A DNA stretch of 64,000 bases from JAWXBM01 sp034440115 (GTDB taxonomy: Bacteria > Pseudomonadota > Gammaproteobacteria > Xanthomonadales > SZUA-36): positions 1 through 64,000 of the forward strand of contig JAWXBM010000010.1 of assembly GCA_034440115.1 (NCBI GenBank), read 5' to 3'. Of the stretch, positions 24,515 through 33,180 are shown in pieces (the stretch's first letter is position 1; every line of letters starts with the position of its first letter). Both the position numbers and the translations under genes were made by a program. The notes beneath the pieces were generated by a model. The model worked only from the letters and a program-made list of their open reading frames with translations, ran no database searches and was not told where the DNA came from.

Positions 24515-26476
24515 ATGTTGGCTACAAACCTGAAATCGCTGATGCTCGGCCTGGGTGCCGTGGTTATGCTGGATGTTGCTTACGCACAGAGTCATTTCGA
24601 TCCGGATCGACAGCCGTTCCCGATACCACTACAGAACAACCAGATCGTTACCTTGTCCGGGCTGACAACGCTGCCTCAAGAGCAGTGGAATGCGGTTGCG
24701 GTCAGAAAGGTGTTGCAATCTTTTGCATTTGGCGGTCACGCCAGTGAGCAGCAGATCAAGGCCTGGTCTGAAATGCCGCCCGAGTTGGCAATCACCCAGA
24801 TGCTGAATTTCGAATGGCTTAGTCCCGAGTTTTCTGCTCCTGATGGTGATGACGAAAGCCCAGAATTCTGTCAGTCGATGACCGAGTTGCAGGCATTATG
24901 GGGCTCTGACGACCCGGCCAATCCCATGCGTGCGGCGGAGCGCCGGTTTTACGCCCTGTTAGGACCAAATGATCAGTTGAGCCCGGTGGGGCTTTACCTG
25001 GCCTGGTCACGGGCCATGTATACACGTGGCTGCAATCTGTTTCTGCACAAAATGGCTTTCTATTTAACCAATTACCATGCTTCGATTCACATCCAAAACG
25101 CCGGTACCGGCCTGATTCGGGATTACTACGATGATACGCTCAGTGCCCTGAACGCCGGTGAAGATTTTATTGGCCTGATGTTACAGGCGGCCAGCAATGG
25201 TGCCGTAGCGATGGCTTATGGCCATGCCAGCAATTACGTACACCCGATTACTGGCATGTTCAGCGGTAATGACGATTTCGCACGTGAATACTTTCAATTG
25301 TTATTTGGTATTGAGGGTGCTACCGAGGATCTGGATTATCACGAGGGCGTGAGTATCGAAAACAATGCCAAGTTGTTGACCGGTATGGCTCCCGACCTGG
25401 TGCTCAATCGATTTGATTCGATAGCCCGGTTTGATTGGTTGCTTTCGAATATCGATTTTACTGACCATGTGGATTCTACCGGGCGTCGAGTGCGTAACCG
25501 CACGGCTCATTATGACTTTGCGCTCGGGCCATCGAGCTGCCTGGAAATTTTGCATCAATCGATTTGCGGTTCCACTGCTGCAGAAAAGTTGCAAGCGCTG
25601 GGCCGGGTTGCTGCTGCTCACCCGGAGAGCATGGCGGCCATTCCTCTTAAACTGGTGCGCTTTTTTGCTGATACCGTTATCACCCCCGATGAAGCCATGG
25701 CCTTACAACTCGCTTGGGATGATGCGGATTTTGACCTGCTGCGGTTTATCCGTGCATACGCCGTGTCCAGCCAGTTTCATGATCCTTCACGCTGGAAATA
25801 CTGGTCTGCTTTTGAACGTAACCTGATCGTTCACAATGCCACTTTGCTTGATAATGAAGAAGCTTTTGCCAAACCGATATTCACTGACCCTTTGCTGAGA
25901 ATGTCAGCGCAGGGAGCCATTCCCTTTGCACCCATACGCGACGTGTTTGGCGGCCAGACGGGAAATGACGCAGCCAATGATCGGTTCGTGTTCAAAAATG
26001 CCTGGGCTGCGAACGTGGAAACTCCCGAAACCCTGGCTGCTGTAAGCCAAATACTGCAACGCGATGGCAGTGGTAATCCACCACGTTGGAGTAAAGACTG
26101 GCGATCGGTATTGCCCGCTAATCAGCAGGGCGAATATCGGGTGAAAGAAGTGGCCGAGTGGCTGTGGAACCGGCTGATTACTGACGGCGGTCAGGAGTTT
26201 GACATGCTGGCGCGCGCCCAAGTCTACAGCCTGCTTGCTACCGGTTTTGATTTTACTCTGGTGCTTGAGTTTAACGATCAGGCCTTGCAAGGGCAGGAGG
26301 GTATTTTTACCTCTGCTGACTTGCAGCCCGGAACCATCGCCAACCAGTTCTATGAAGTACTGGCTGGGATGCAGCTGGATCTGGCAGACCCAAGGCAGCA
26401 ACACCAGCTTGGTATGGCCATCAATTTCATATCCATGTTGCCCTTTGCATTTGCCAGCGGAGGGGCTCAACCATGA
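24515..26476 (+). CDS. Exported DUF1800 domain protein
   Basis: A 653-residue protein with a signal peptide (SLMLGLGAVVMLDVAYAQ) followed by a DUF1800-type region. Recognisable blocks are the N-terminal FAFGGHASEQQIKAW, the middle RGCNLFLHKMAFYLTNYHAS, and DDFAREYFQLLFGIEG followed by NNAKLLTGMA. The function of DUF1800 is unknown to me; the genes nearly always sit directly before a DUF1501 gene, as here (ATGA overlap). The ATG at 24515 follows a GGGGG tract; an upstream TTG at 24491 would lengthen the signal peptide. Confidence 0.85.
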   Translation: MLATNLKSLMLGLGAVVMLDVAYAQSHFDPDRQPFPIPLQNNQIVTLSGLTTLPQEQWNAVAVRKVLQSFAFGGHASEQQIKAWSEMPPELAITQMLNFEWLSPEFSAPDGDDESPEFCQSMTELQALWGSDDPANPMRAAERRFYALLGPNDQLSPVGLYLAWSRAMYTRGCNLFLHKMAFYLTNYHASIHIQNAGTGLIRDYYDDTLSALNAGEDFIGLMLQAASNGAVAMAYGHASNYVHPITGMFSGNDDFAREYFQLLFGIEGATEDLDYHEGVSIENNAKLLTGMAPDLVLNRFDSIARFDWLLSNIDFTDHVDSTGRRVRNRTAHYDFALGPSSCLEILHQSICGSTAAEKLQALGRVAAAHPESMAAIPLKLVRFFADTVITPDEAMALQLAWDDADFDLLRFIRAYAVSSQFHDPSRWKYWSAFERNLIVHNATLLDNEEAFAKPIFTDPLLRMSAQGAIPFAPIRDVFGGQTGNDAANDRFVFKNAWAANVETPETLAAVSQILQRDGSGNPPRWSKDWRSVLPANQQGEYRVKEVAEWLWNRLITDGGQEFDMLARAQVYSLLATGFDFTLVLEFNDQALQGQEGIFTSADLQPGTIANQFYEVLAGMQLDLADPRQQHQLGMAINFISMLPFAFASGGAQP

Positions 26477-27930
26477 AATCTATTCCAGCCAAAAGCCTGG
26501 ACCGGCGAGCATTTCTGCGTCAGTCGCTGTATTCCTCTATTGCCGCAGGGATTTGCAGCTCACATCCGATACTTGCTTCCGCGCTGGAATGTCAGCTAGC
26601 GGATATGCCCCGCACTCTGGTGAACCTCATGCTACAGGGTGGAGCAGATTTCCGTTATTTGTTCATGCCAGCACCCAATCACCCTGAGCCATCCTATGTA
26701 CCGCTGATATGGAACGCCCGGCGTTCGCTTTACAGTGGTGCTTACCAAAGCTACCAGCAGATGTTTGACGACCAGTATCTGCTGGTAGCAGATCCCTTGG
26801 GTGGGCCGGGATTTGGTGTGCATAGATCTGCGGGCTGGCTGAAGGATGAATTTGAGCAGGGCCGCGTGGCCATCATCAGCAATGCTTTTTGTTCCAGAAA
26901 CCGGCGTCACGATCAGTCCATTCTGAACGCTGATGCCGGTCTCCCGGAACTGGGTTTGCTCAATTTTGACCGCAGTGGTTGGGGTGGTCGTCTGGTTGAG
27001 CATCTGGGTCCAGACCACAACAGTATCGAATTGGCGAAAGGAGTTTCAACCTTCAACAAAGGGAGTGCGCTCGGCGACCGACTGGCCCAGGTCGTTCATG
27101 CCAGCGATATGCGCAACATGGCACTGGCATTACCCGACGACGGCAACCCGGCCAGTAATCGCAATGTCATTGCCCGTGCACTGCAGTCATACTATGCGGG
27201 CCGTGGTCCTGAGCTGGCGCAAGCACGTCCGGCACAATGGCCATACCATGTATTTTTCAAACATTTTCAAGCGACCAGCAGTTTCGGTGCTGCGGTAGAG
27301 CAGCGCCTGCAGGCTTGCCGGCTATTGCCTGAGTCCCTGCAGTCATTGAATTTGAACTCGGCAGATTTCGCTCAGCAATGCAGAAATCTGTTCGATGCTT
27401 GCCAGGTGCCGGATGTACTGGGACTGGGTGTGATGTCGATGAGCTACGGTGGCTGGGACAGCCACGACAACGAAGCGCTGGAGATAGCGGCAAATCTTTC
27501 TGACTTGTTCGGTGACGCTGCTGGTTTCGCCACTGCCTTGCAAGCGGTGGAAGAGTTGCCGTATCTCGATGTTCCGGCACGAGAACAACTGGTGTTTTAC
27601 GTTGCCAGTGATTTTGGGCGTCAGATCGTCGCCAATGGTTCAGCAGGTACAGACCATGGCCGTGGCACGTATAGCCTGCTTATTGGCAAAGCGGTCCGTG
27701 GTGGTGTGTATGGCGAAATGTTTCCGCAGCGTGAATCAAATGCCGGGCCAGATGGATTGATCCCCTTACAGACCCAGGGAGCTGACATCGAAGGGCTAAC
27801 CTCAACGGATCGAATTCTTTCGCGGGCAGTAGATTGGGTAAAACCGCAAGCAGGCGCCAGCGTGTTCCCGGACGCAGGATCTGCCGCACAGGATCCGGCG
27901 TTTGCAATTGATCAGTTGCTGTCGGGCTGA
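26473..27930 (+). CDS. DUF1501 domain protein with Tat-like signal
   Basis: A 485-residue protein starting with a twin-arginine-like motif (DRRAFLRQS) and a hydrophobic segment ending before ASA, so it is probably exported folded. DUF1501 proteins have a sulfatase/alkaline-phosphatase-like fold; here GGADFRYLFMP, the SMSYGGWDSHDN block and VASDFGRQIVANG-GTDHGRGTYS are visible and could hold metal ligands. It overlaps the DUF1800 gene by four bases. The pair probably forms an extracytoplasmic complex of unknown function. Confidence 0.85.
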   Translation: MKSIPAKSLDRRAFLRQSLYSSIAAGICSSHPILASALECQLADMPRTLVNLMLQGGADFRYLFMPAPNHPEPSYVPLIWNARRSLYSGAYQSYQQMFDDQYLLVADPLGGPGFGVHRSAGWLKDEFEQGRVAIISNAFCSRNRRHDQSILNADAGLPELGLLNFDRSGWGGRLVEHLGPDHNSIELAKGVSTFNKGSALGDRLAQVVHASDMRNMALALPDDGNPASNRNVIARALQSYYAGRGPELAQARPAQWPYHVFFKHFQATSSFGAAVEQRLQACRLLPESLQSLNLNSADFAQQCRNLFDACQVPDVLGLGVMSMSYGGWDSHDNEALEIAANLSDLFGDAAGFATALQAVEELPYLDVPAREQLVFYVASDFGRQIVANGSAGTDHGRGTYSLLIGKAVRGGVYGEMFPQRESNAGPDGLIPLQTQGADIEGLTSTDRILSRAVDWVKPQAGASVFPDAGSAAQDPAFAIDQLLSG

Positions 27931-27952
27931 AGTGATAATTTTTAAGACCGGA

Positions 27953-28165
27953 TCATTCGTTCAGTTTAGCCAGAGCCGCATTGATCTGGTTCAATTCAAC
28001 CTCGGCGAGCCGGTTAATTTCCTGCAGTACTTCGAGGTTTTCCAGCTCAATTGCCTGCTCTGCTGAGTCGGCGGCCAGCCCCAGTCCGAGGTCATTGCGG
28101 ATGGCCTGCAGCCGTTTCTCCAGTTCGCTCTTGCGTTGCATGAGTTGGTCGCGTGATTGTTCCAT
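27953..28165 (-). CDS. Short DksA/TraR-like coiled-coil protein without zinc finger
   Basis: A 70-residue protein made almost wholly of two helices. The sequence LEKRLQAIRNDLG, ADSAEQAIELENLEVLQEI and LNQINAALAKL resembles the N-terminal coiled coil of DksA/TraR-family RNA-polymerase-binding proteins. It stops just where the family normally has a GxYGxC zinc finger. The ATG at 28165 has GAGGAG ten bases upstream, a good sign of a real gene. It could reach into the RNA polymerase secondary channel, or it may be a degenerate remnant. Confidence 0.7.
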   Translation of the reverse strand: MEQSRDQLMQRKSELEKRLQAIRNDLGLGLAADSAEQAIELENLEVLQEINRLAEVELNQINAALAKLNE

Positions 28166-28302
28166 TGAACTGTATCTCCTCTATTGGTTAAATTTAAGCA
28201 TAATCATTGATGAGGCAAAGAAGGCTGACTTTGATCATGCATGCAGCGCATATCTCCATTACAATAATTGTATTCACGGGCTAATTCACGAGGTAATGCG
28301 TC

Positions 28303-28752
28303 ATGTCGGCTTACAAGAAGGTTCTGGTTGCTGTTGATCTGAGCAATGAATCCAGCATTGTAATCAAGCGCGCACTGGAGTGCGTGGGAAATGACACAAA
28401 GACGCACTTGATTTATGTACAGGAACCCATGGATTCGGTTTACATGGGGGTAGTGCCCTATGGGCCAGTATTCGTGGGCATGGATGAAGTTGAAGCAAAC
28501 CTGAAAAAGGAATTGAGAGGCAAGCTCGCCAGCCTGGGTAAGGAGTTTGGCGTTGCTGATGATGACTTACACCATCTTAACGGTGTGCCAGCGAGAGAAA
28601 TCCACCAGTTCGTGGATGAAAACAATATTGATCTGGTGGTGATCGGGACTCATGGCCAAAAAGGCGTACAGTTGTTATTGGGCTCTACGGCCAATTCCGT
28701 TTTACATGGTTGTACCTGCGACGTGCTGGCGGTGCGTATCAAGGAAGAATAG
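28303..28752 (+). CDS. Universal stress protein UspA family
   Basis: A 149-residue single-domain Usp. It has the N-terminal VLVAVDLSNES and the ATP-binding GTHGQKGVQLLLGSTANSVL (G-x2-G-x9-G-S/T), so it probably binds nucleotide. Such proteins support survival under starvation and stress; the direct role is unclear. The ATG at 28303 is preceded by GAGG at nine bases. It is divergent from the DksA-like gene. Confidence 0.92.
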   Translation: MSAYKKVLVAVDLSNESSIVIKRALECVGNDTKTHLIYVQEPMDSVYMGVVPYGPVFVGMDEVEANLKKELRGKLASLGKEFGVADDDLHHLNGVPAREIHQFVDENNIDLVVIGTHGQKGVQLLLGSTANSVLHGCTCDVLAVRIKEE

Positions 28753-28809
28753 TTTCTTCATCAGCAACAACTCGCACTACACTGCGCAGACTTATCAAAG
28801 GATGGCTGG

Positions 28810-29415
28810 GTGAACAAAGCTGTATTGAGCTGGCTGTTGGTTTTTTTCGCGGTGTTGTTGTGGTCAGCATGGCGCCCCCATGATTACCCAACCTGGTGGC
28901 TGGAATTGGTGCCAGCACTGGTGGCTTTGATCATGTTGGCCGTCACACGAAAGCATTTCCCGCTCACGCCTTTGCTTTATGTCCTGATCCTGATTCACTC
29001 CATCATACTGATGGTGGGTGGCCACTACACCTATGCTGAGGTTCCAATTGGCGACTGGTTTCGCGAGCTGACAGAAGGTACCCGTAATAACTACGACAAA
29101 CTCGGCCACCTGGCACAGGGTTTTGTGCCGGCCATGGTGGCCAGGGAATTACTGTTGCGACTGCACGTCATCGCCAGGAAATCGTGGTTGAGTTTTCTGA
29201 TTATTTGTATCTGTCTGGCCATCAGTGCATTTTACGAATTGATCGAATGGTGGGTGGCTTTGCTCAGCTCCGAAGCGGCGGAATCGTTTCTGGGCACGCA
29301 AGGTTATGTTTGGGATACCCAGTCTGATATGTGGATGGCGTTGATTGGCGCCATAGCTGCCTTGTTGCTGCTGTCACGCTTGCATGACCGTCAATTGGCC
29401 AGGCTGCCAACCTGA
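28810..29415 (+). CDS. DUF2238 (YjdF-like) inner-membrane protein
   Basis: A 201-residue protein with about six membrane helices. The conserved stretch YDKLGHLAQGFVPAMVARELLLR and the later FYELIEWW and QGYVWDTQSDMWMALIGA match the DUF2238/YjdF family. The acidic and His residues inside helices (GHLAQG, YELIEWW, DTQSDM) could form a metal or proton site. Function is unknown. The start is a GTG at 28810, with AGGA eight bases upstream. Confidence 0.85.
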   Translation: MNKAVLSWLLVFFAVLLWSAWRPHDYPTWWLELVPALVALIMLAVTRKHFPLTPLLYVLILIHSIILMVGGHYTYAEVPIGDWFRELTEGTRNNYDKLGHLAQGFVPAMVARELLLRLHVIARKSWLSFLIICICLAISAFYELIEWWVALLSSEAAESFLGTQGYVWDTQSDMWMALIGAIAALLLLSRLHDRQLARLPT

Positions 29416-29428
29416 AGCGAAGGCCAGG

Positions 29429-30064
29429 ATGCCCCAAGTAGCCGTGCAACAGGAGTTGACAGCGATATGCAGCGCGGCTGGCTTGCCGTTAATCGTTGGT
29501 TGCCGCTACTTCCGTTCTTTTCTGAGCTCTGAGCGAGCCACTGACATGCTGCAAACTCTGTGGGCAGAATTGAGCTGGCAGCAAAAGCCCATACGTTTGT
29601 TTGGCAGACTGGTAATGCAGCCAAGACTGATCAGTTGGCACTGCGACCCAGGTTTACGCTACAGCTACAGTGGGCTGGAGTTACAGCCAGCAGCCTGGCA
29701 TCCGCAACTGGCGGCGTTGCGCATCCGCTTGCAGGCTGAATTGGGCAGGGAATTCAATTCGGTGCTGGTGAATGCCTATCGGGATGGGCAGGACAGTATG
29801 GGCTGGCATGCTGACGATGAGCCTGAACTGGGGCCGGATCCGGTTCTGGCTTCGATCAGCCTGGGCGCGGAACGCCGGTTTCGCTGGCGCGACACAACCA
29901 CCCGCAAAACCAGCGGCATGAAGCTGCAACACGGTAGCTTGTTAATGCTGTCAGGCCAATTTCAGAACCGGCATCAGCACAGCGTGCCCAAAACCAGGCT
30001 GGAAGTGGGATTGAGGATCAATCTGACATTCAGGAATATTCTGGTGCGCCAAAGCAACTACTGA
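29429..30064 (+). CDS. AlkB-family 2-oxoglutarate/Fe(II) dioxygenase
   Basis: A 211-residue oxidative demethylase of the AlkB type, which removes methyl groups from alkylated bases in DNA or RNA. Iron ligands are H127 and D129 (MGWHADDEPELG) and H184 (RHQHSVPKTR); R190 and R196 bind 2-oxoglutarate (RLEVGLRINLTFR). The strand SISLGAERRFRW is typical. I chose the ATG at 29429, which has GAAGG upstream and does not overlap the preceding gene; an in-frame GTG at 29384 would. Confidence 0.92.
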   Translation: MPQVAVQQELTAICSAAGLPLIVGCRYFRSFLSSERATDMLQTLWAELSWQQKPIRLFGRLVMQPRLISWHCDPGLRYSYSGLELQPAAWHPQLAALRIRLQAELGREFNSVLVNAYRDGQDSMGWHADDEPELGPDPVLASISLGAERRFRWRDTTTRKTSGMKLQHGSLLMLSGQFQNRHQHSVPKTRLEVGLRINLTFRNILVRQSNY

Positions 30065-30080
30065 TTTTGCACATCGATGT

Positions 30081-31994
30081 TCAGGCGCTGGCTTTGCGAC
30101 TCTGCTCTGAAGTCATTCCGGCTGCATCCAGTCGCGACAGAAACACTTGCATCTGCGCCAGAAGGCCCGCTTCATCCAGTTGTGCCAGGGCCAGGCATTC
30201 TTCGCGTGTGCCGTGTTCGATGAAATCATCCGCCAGGCCGATATTCAGCACCGGCAGTTGAAGTCCCGTTTTGGCCAGGAATTCGTTTACTGCGCTGCCC
30301 GCACCTCCGGCAATCGCGTTCTCTTCAACGGTAACCAGGCACTTGTGGCCTGCCACAGCCTCGATGATGGCAGCTTCATCCAGTGGTTTAACGAAACGCA
30401 TATTGATCAAGCTAACCCCCAGCTTCTGCGCTACCACGGTACAAGGCTGGACCATGCTGCCCCACGCCAGTATCACCATGGTTTTACCGCTGCGGACATT
30501 GATCGAGCGGCCCAGCGGCAGGGCAGTCATTTCAGCAATCGGTTCAACTCCTGGGCCTTTACCACGCGGGTAGCGCACCGCAGCGGGGCCGTTGTGCAGG
30601 TAACCGGTATACAGCATTTGGCGGCATTCGTTTTCATCGGCTGGCGCCATAACCAGCATATTGGGTATACAGCGCAAATAGCTCAGGTCAAAACTACCGG
30701 CATGGGTCGGGCCATCGGGGCCAACCAGGCCAGCCCGGTCTATGGCAAACAACACCGGCAGGTTTTGCAACGCAACATCATGGATCAACTGGTCGTAAGC
30801 GCGTTGTAGAAAAGTGCTGTAAATCGCTACCACCGGATGGGTGCCTTCGCAGGCCATACCGGCTGCCAGGGTTACACTGTGTTGCTCGGCAATGCCGACA
30901 TCGATATAACGCTCCGGAAACCGCTGGTGAAATTCCACCATTCCGGAACCCTCACGCATGGCCGGGGTAATGGCCAGTAGATTCTTGTCGCGCTCAGCCA
31001 TATCACATAACCACTGGCCAAAGATTTCTGTGTAAGTTGGACTGCTGGGCGCTTTGTTCGTACTGCTTTGTACACCCCTGCTGGGATCGAAAGGACCCAC
31101 TGCGTGATACTTGATCGGATCCTGCTCCGCTGGCGCGTATCCTTTGCCTTTGGCGGTAATAATGTGTAACAGGTTGGGGCCTTTGAGATCGCGAGCAGTG
31201 CGTATGGTGCGAATCAGGGTGGGCAGGTCATGGCCATCAATCGGGCCGAGGTAGTTGAAACCCAACTCCTCGAACAGGGTGCTGGGCATGACCATGCCTT
31301 TAACATGCTCTTCCCAGCGGCTCATAAAGCGCCAGGTGCGCGAATCACGCCGCATGAGTTTCTTGCTGCGCTCACGTATGCCGGTGACGGTAGGGCCGCT
31401 CATCAATCGGCCCAGCATTTTGGTTAATGCGCCAACATTGGGCGAAATGGACATCTGGTTTTCGTTCAACACCACCAGGATGTCGGCTTCAGCATCGCCG
31501 CCGTGGTTGAGCGCTTCGTAGGCCATTCCCGCAGTCATGGCGCCATCGCCAATCACGGCCACACATTTTCTGTCTTCGCCCTTGACCCGGGAAGCAATCG
31601 CCATACCCAGTGCGGCACTGATGGATGTGGAAGAGTGACCGGTGCCAAAGGTATCAAAGGGGCTTTCCTCCCGCTTGGGAAAGGGTGCCAGGCCTTGTGA
31701 TTGCTTGATAGTAGTGATGCGGTCGGCCCGCCCGCTGAGTATCTTGTGTGGATAGGCCTGATGTCCCACATCCCAGACAATTCGGTCATGTGGCGTGTTG
31801 TAAAGATAGTGCAGGGCGACAGTCAATTCAACGCAACCCAGCCCGGCGCCAAAATGGCCGCCACTTACCGCCACCGACTCGATCAGGAACTGGCGCAACT
31901 CTGCGGCCAGCTGAGGCAGTAATGCCTCGTCCAGCTGCCGCATATCGGCGGGATCTTTCAAGCGGCTCAACAGTGGGTAAGAGGGGTCATTCAT
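30081..31994 (-). CDS. dxs: 1-deoxy-D-xylulose-5-phosphate synthase
   Basis: A 637-residue thiamine-diphosphate enzyme that starts the MEP pathway of isoprenoid synthesis by joining pyruvate and glyceraldehyde-3-phosphate. It has SGGHFGAGLGCVELTVALHY, the ThDP motif GDGAMTAGMAYEALNHGG ending in NENQMSISPN, and the transketolase domain DVGIAEQHSVTLAAGMA. Length is normal. It is the last gene of the xseB-ispA-dxs operon, 34 bases after ispA, the common gammaproteobacterial arrangement. Confidence 0.98.
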   Translation of the reverse strand: MNDPSYPLLSRLKDPADMRQLDEALLPQLAAELRQFLIESVAVSGGHFGAGLGCVELTVALHYLYNTPHDRIVWDVGHQAYPHKILSGRADRITTIKQSQGLAPFPKREESPFDTFGTGHSSTSISAALGMAIASRVKGEDRKCVAVIGDGAMTAGMAYEALNHGGDAEADILVVLNENQMSISPNVGALTKMLGRLMSGPTVTGIRERSKKLMRRDSRTWRFMSRWEEHVKGMVMPSTLFEELGFNYLGPIDGHDLPTLIRTIRTARDLKGPNLLHIITAKGKGYAPAEQDPIKYHAVGPFDPSRGVQSSTNKAPSSPTYTEIFGQWLCDMAERDKNLLAITPAMREGSGMVEFHQRFPERYIDVGIAEQHSVTLAAGMACEGTHPVVAIYSTFLQRAYDQLIHDVALQNLPVLFAIDRAGLVGPDGPTHAGSFDLSYLRCIPNMLVMAPADENECRQMLYTGYLHNGPAAVRYPRGKGPGVEPIAEMTALPLGRSINVRSGKTMVILAWGSMVQPCTVVAQKLGVSLINMRFVKPLDEAAIIEAVAGHKCLVTVEENAIAGGAGSAVNEFLAKTGLQLPVLNIGLADDFIEHGTREECLALAQLDEAGLLAQMQVFLSRLDAAGMTSEQSRKASA

Positions 31995-32028
31995 GCTGTG
32001 TATTCTAATCTGTGCCTGATTTCGATGC

Positions 32029-32931
32029 TCAATGATCGCGTTGAATCATGTGTTGCGCCAATTCCAGCAATGGACTGGTGTCGCCTGGAATAAGTGAAGC
32101 GGCTTCCTGCGCCTGTTGTAACAGAGTATTTGCCCGTTTTTCTGAGGCTTCCACGCCGATCAGGGCAGGAAATGTGGGTTGACTTCGGGCTGCGTCAGCC
32201 TGCGTGGATTTACCCGTTTTTCTGGACTCGCCGGTTACATCGAGAATGTCATCGATGATTTGGAATCCCAGCCCAACACAATGACCGAATACGCTCAATG
32301 TTTCGATTTGTTCCGCGGGAGCCTGGGCGAAAACGGCTGGGCCGGTGACCGACAAATTGATTAACGCACCGGTTTTGAGCCTGTGGATATGTTCCAGCTC
32401 AGCCAAGCTGATGTCCTGACCGTTGGCGTTCAGATCCAGCATTTGGCCACCTGCCATACCTTTAGAGCCGCAGGCTTTGGCCAATAACTGCATCAGTCTG
32501 AGTGTAACCGCCGGTTCAGGGGATGGCATGGTTGCCAATTTTTCAAAAGCCAGTGCTTGTAGCGCGTCGCCCGCGAGTATCGCTGTCGCCTCGTCAAAAG
32601 CCAGATGACAGGTGGCGCGACCGCGGCGCCAGTCATCATCATCCATGGCGGGCAAATCGTCGTGTATCAGAGAATAGGCATGGATCAATTCCAGGCTGCA
32701 CGCCAGGGCATCGAGTGACTCGACGTTTTTTCCCAATGCATGGGCGGTAGCGTAAACCAATAAGGGACGTATGCGTTTGCCTCCGGCCAGTGCAGAATAG
32801 CGCATGGCCTGGTGTAGCCTTAAAGGATCACTGCTGTCCGCGGGCAGGCTGTGTGCCAAAACCTGTTCGAAACGAGCACGCCAGGAATTGATCAGCGCTT
32901 CACAATCAGGTGTTTGGGCTTGCAACATCAT
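32029..32931 (-). CDS. ispA: Farnesyl diphosphate synthase
   Basis: A 300-residue polyprenyl synthase building C15 farnesyl diphosphate from IPP and DMAPP. The first Asp-rich motif is LIHDDLPAMDDDD (from D91), the second DDILDVTG, and GGKRIRPLL carries the diphosphate-binding Arg. A second ATG follows immediately (MM). The gene start overlaps the end of xseB by 26 bases. It supplies precursor for quinones and undecaprenyl carriers. Confidence 0.97.
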   Translation of the reverse strand: MMLQAQTPDCEALINSWRARFEQVLAHSLPADSSDPLRLHQAMRYSALAGGKRIRPLLVYATAHALGKNVESLDALACSLELIHAYSLIHDDLPAMDDDDWRRGRATCHLAFDEATAILAGDALQALAFEKLATMPSPEPAVTLRLMQLLAKACGSKGMAGGQMLDLNANGQDISLAELEHIHRLKTGALINLSVTGPAVFAQAPAEQIETLSVFGHCVGLGFQIIDDILDVTGESRKTGKSTQADAARSQPTFPALIGVEASEKRANTLLQQAQEAASLIPGDTSPLLELAQHMIQRDH

Positions 32932-33148
32932 CCTGCGTACTCGAAGTTGAATCCTGACTTAACACTTCCACCGTTTGTTGTGCTTCATCCAGAATGGACT
33001 GGCAATGGCGGGTCAGCTCTACGCCGCGCTTGAAGTGTGTCAGTGACTGGTCAAGGCTCAAATCGCCGGATTCCAACTGCGTCACCAGCGCTTCGAGTTC
33101 GCCCAAAGCCTGTTCGAAGCCGGGTTTACTGTCTTTTGTTTTACTCAT
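32906..33148 (-). CDS. xseB: Exodeoxyribonuclease VII small subunit
   Basis: An 80-residue helical subunit that binds XseA in exonuclease VII. It shows FEQALGELEALVTQLESGDLSL and LTHFKRGVELTRHCQSIL, the standard pattern. Start at the ATG at 33148, with AGGAG ten bases upstream; an in-frame earlier start at 33181 is less likely. The 3' end overlaps ispA, consistent with the conserved xseB-ispA-dxs order. The large subunit gene xseA is not in the window. Confidence 0.95.
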   Translation of the reverse strand: MSKTKDSKPGFEQALGELEALVTQLESGDLSLDQSLTHFKRGVELTRHCQSILDEAQQTVEVLSQDSTSSTQDDVASPNT

Positions 33149-33180
33149 GCTGGCACAACTCCTGATCAAGGATGGCGACA

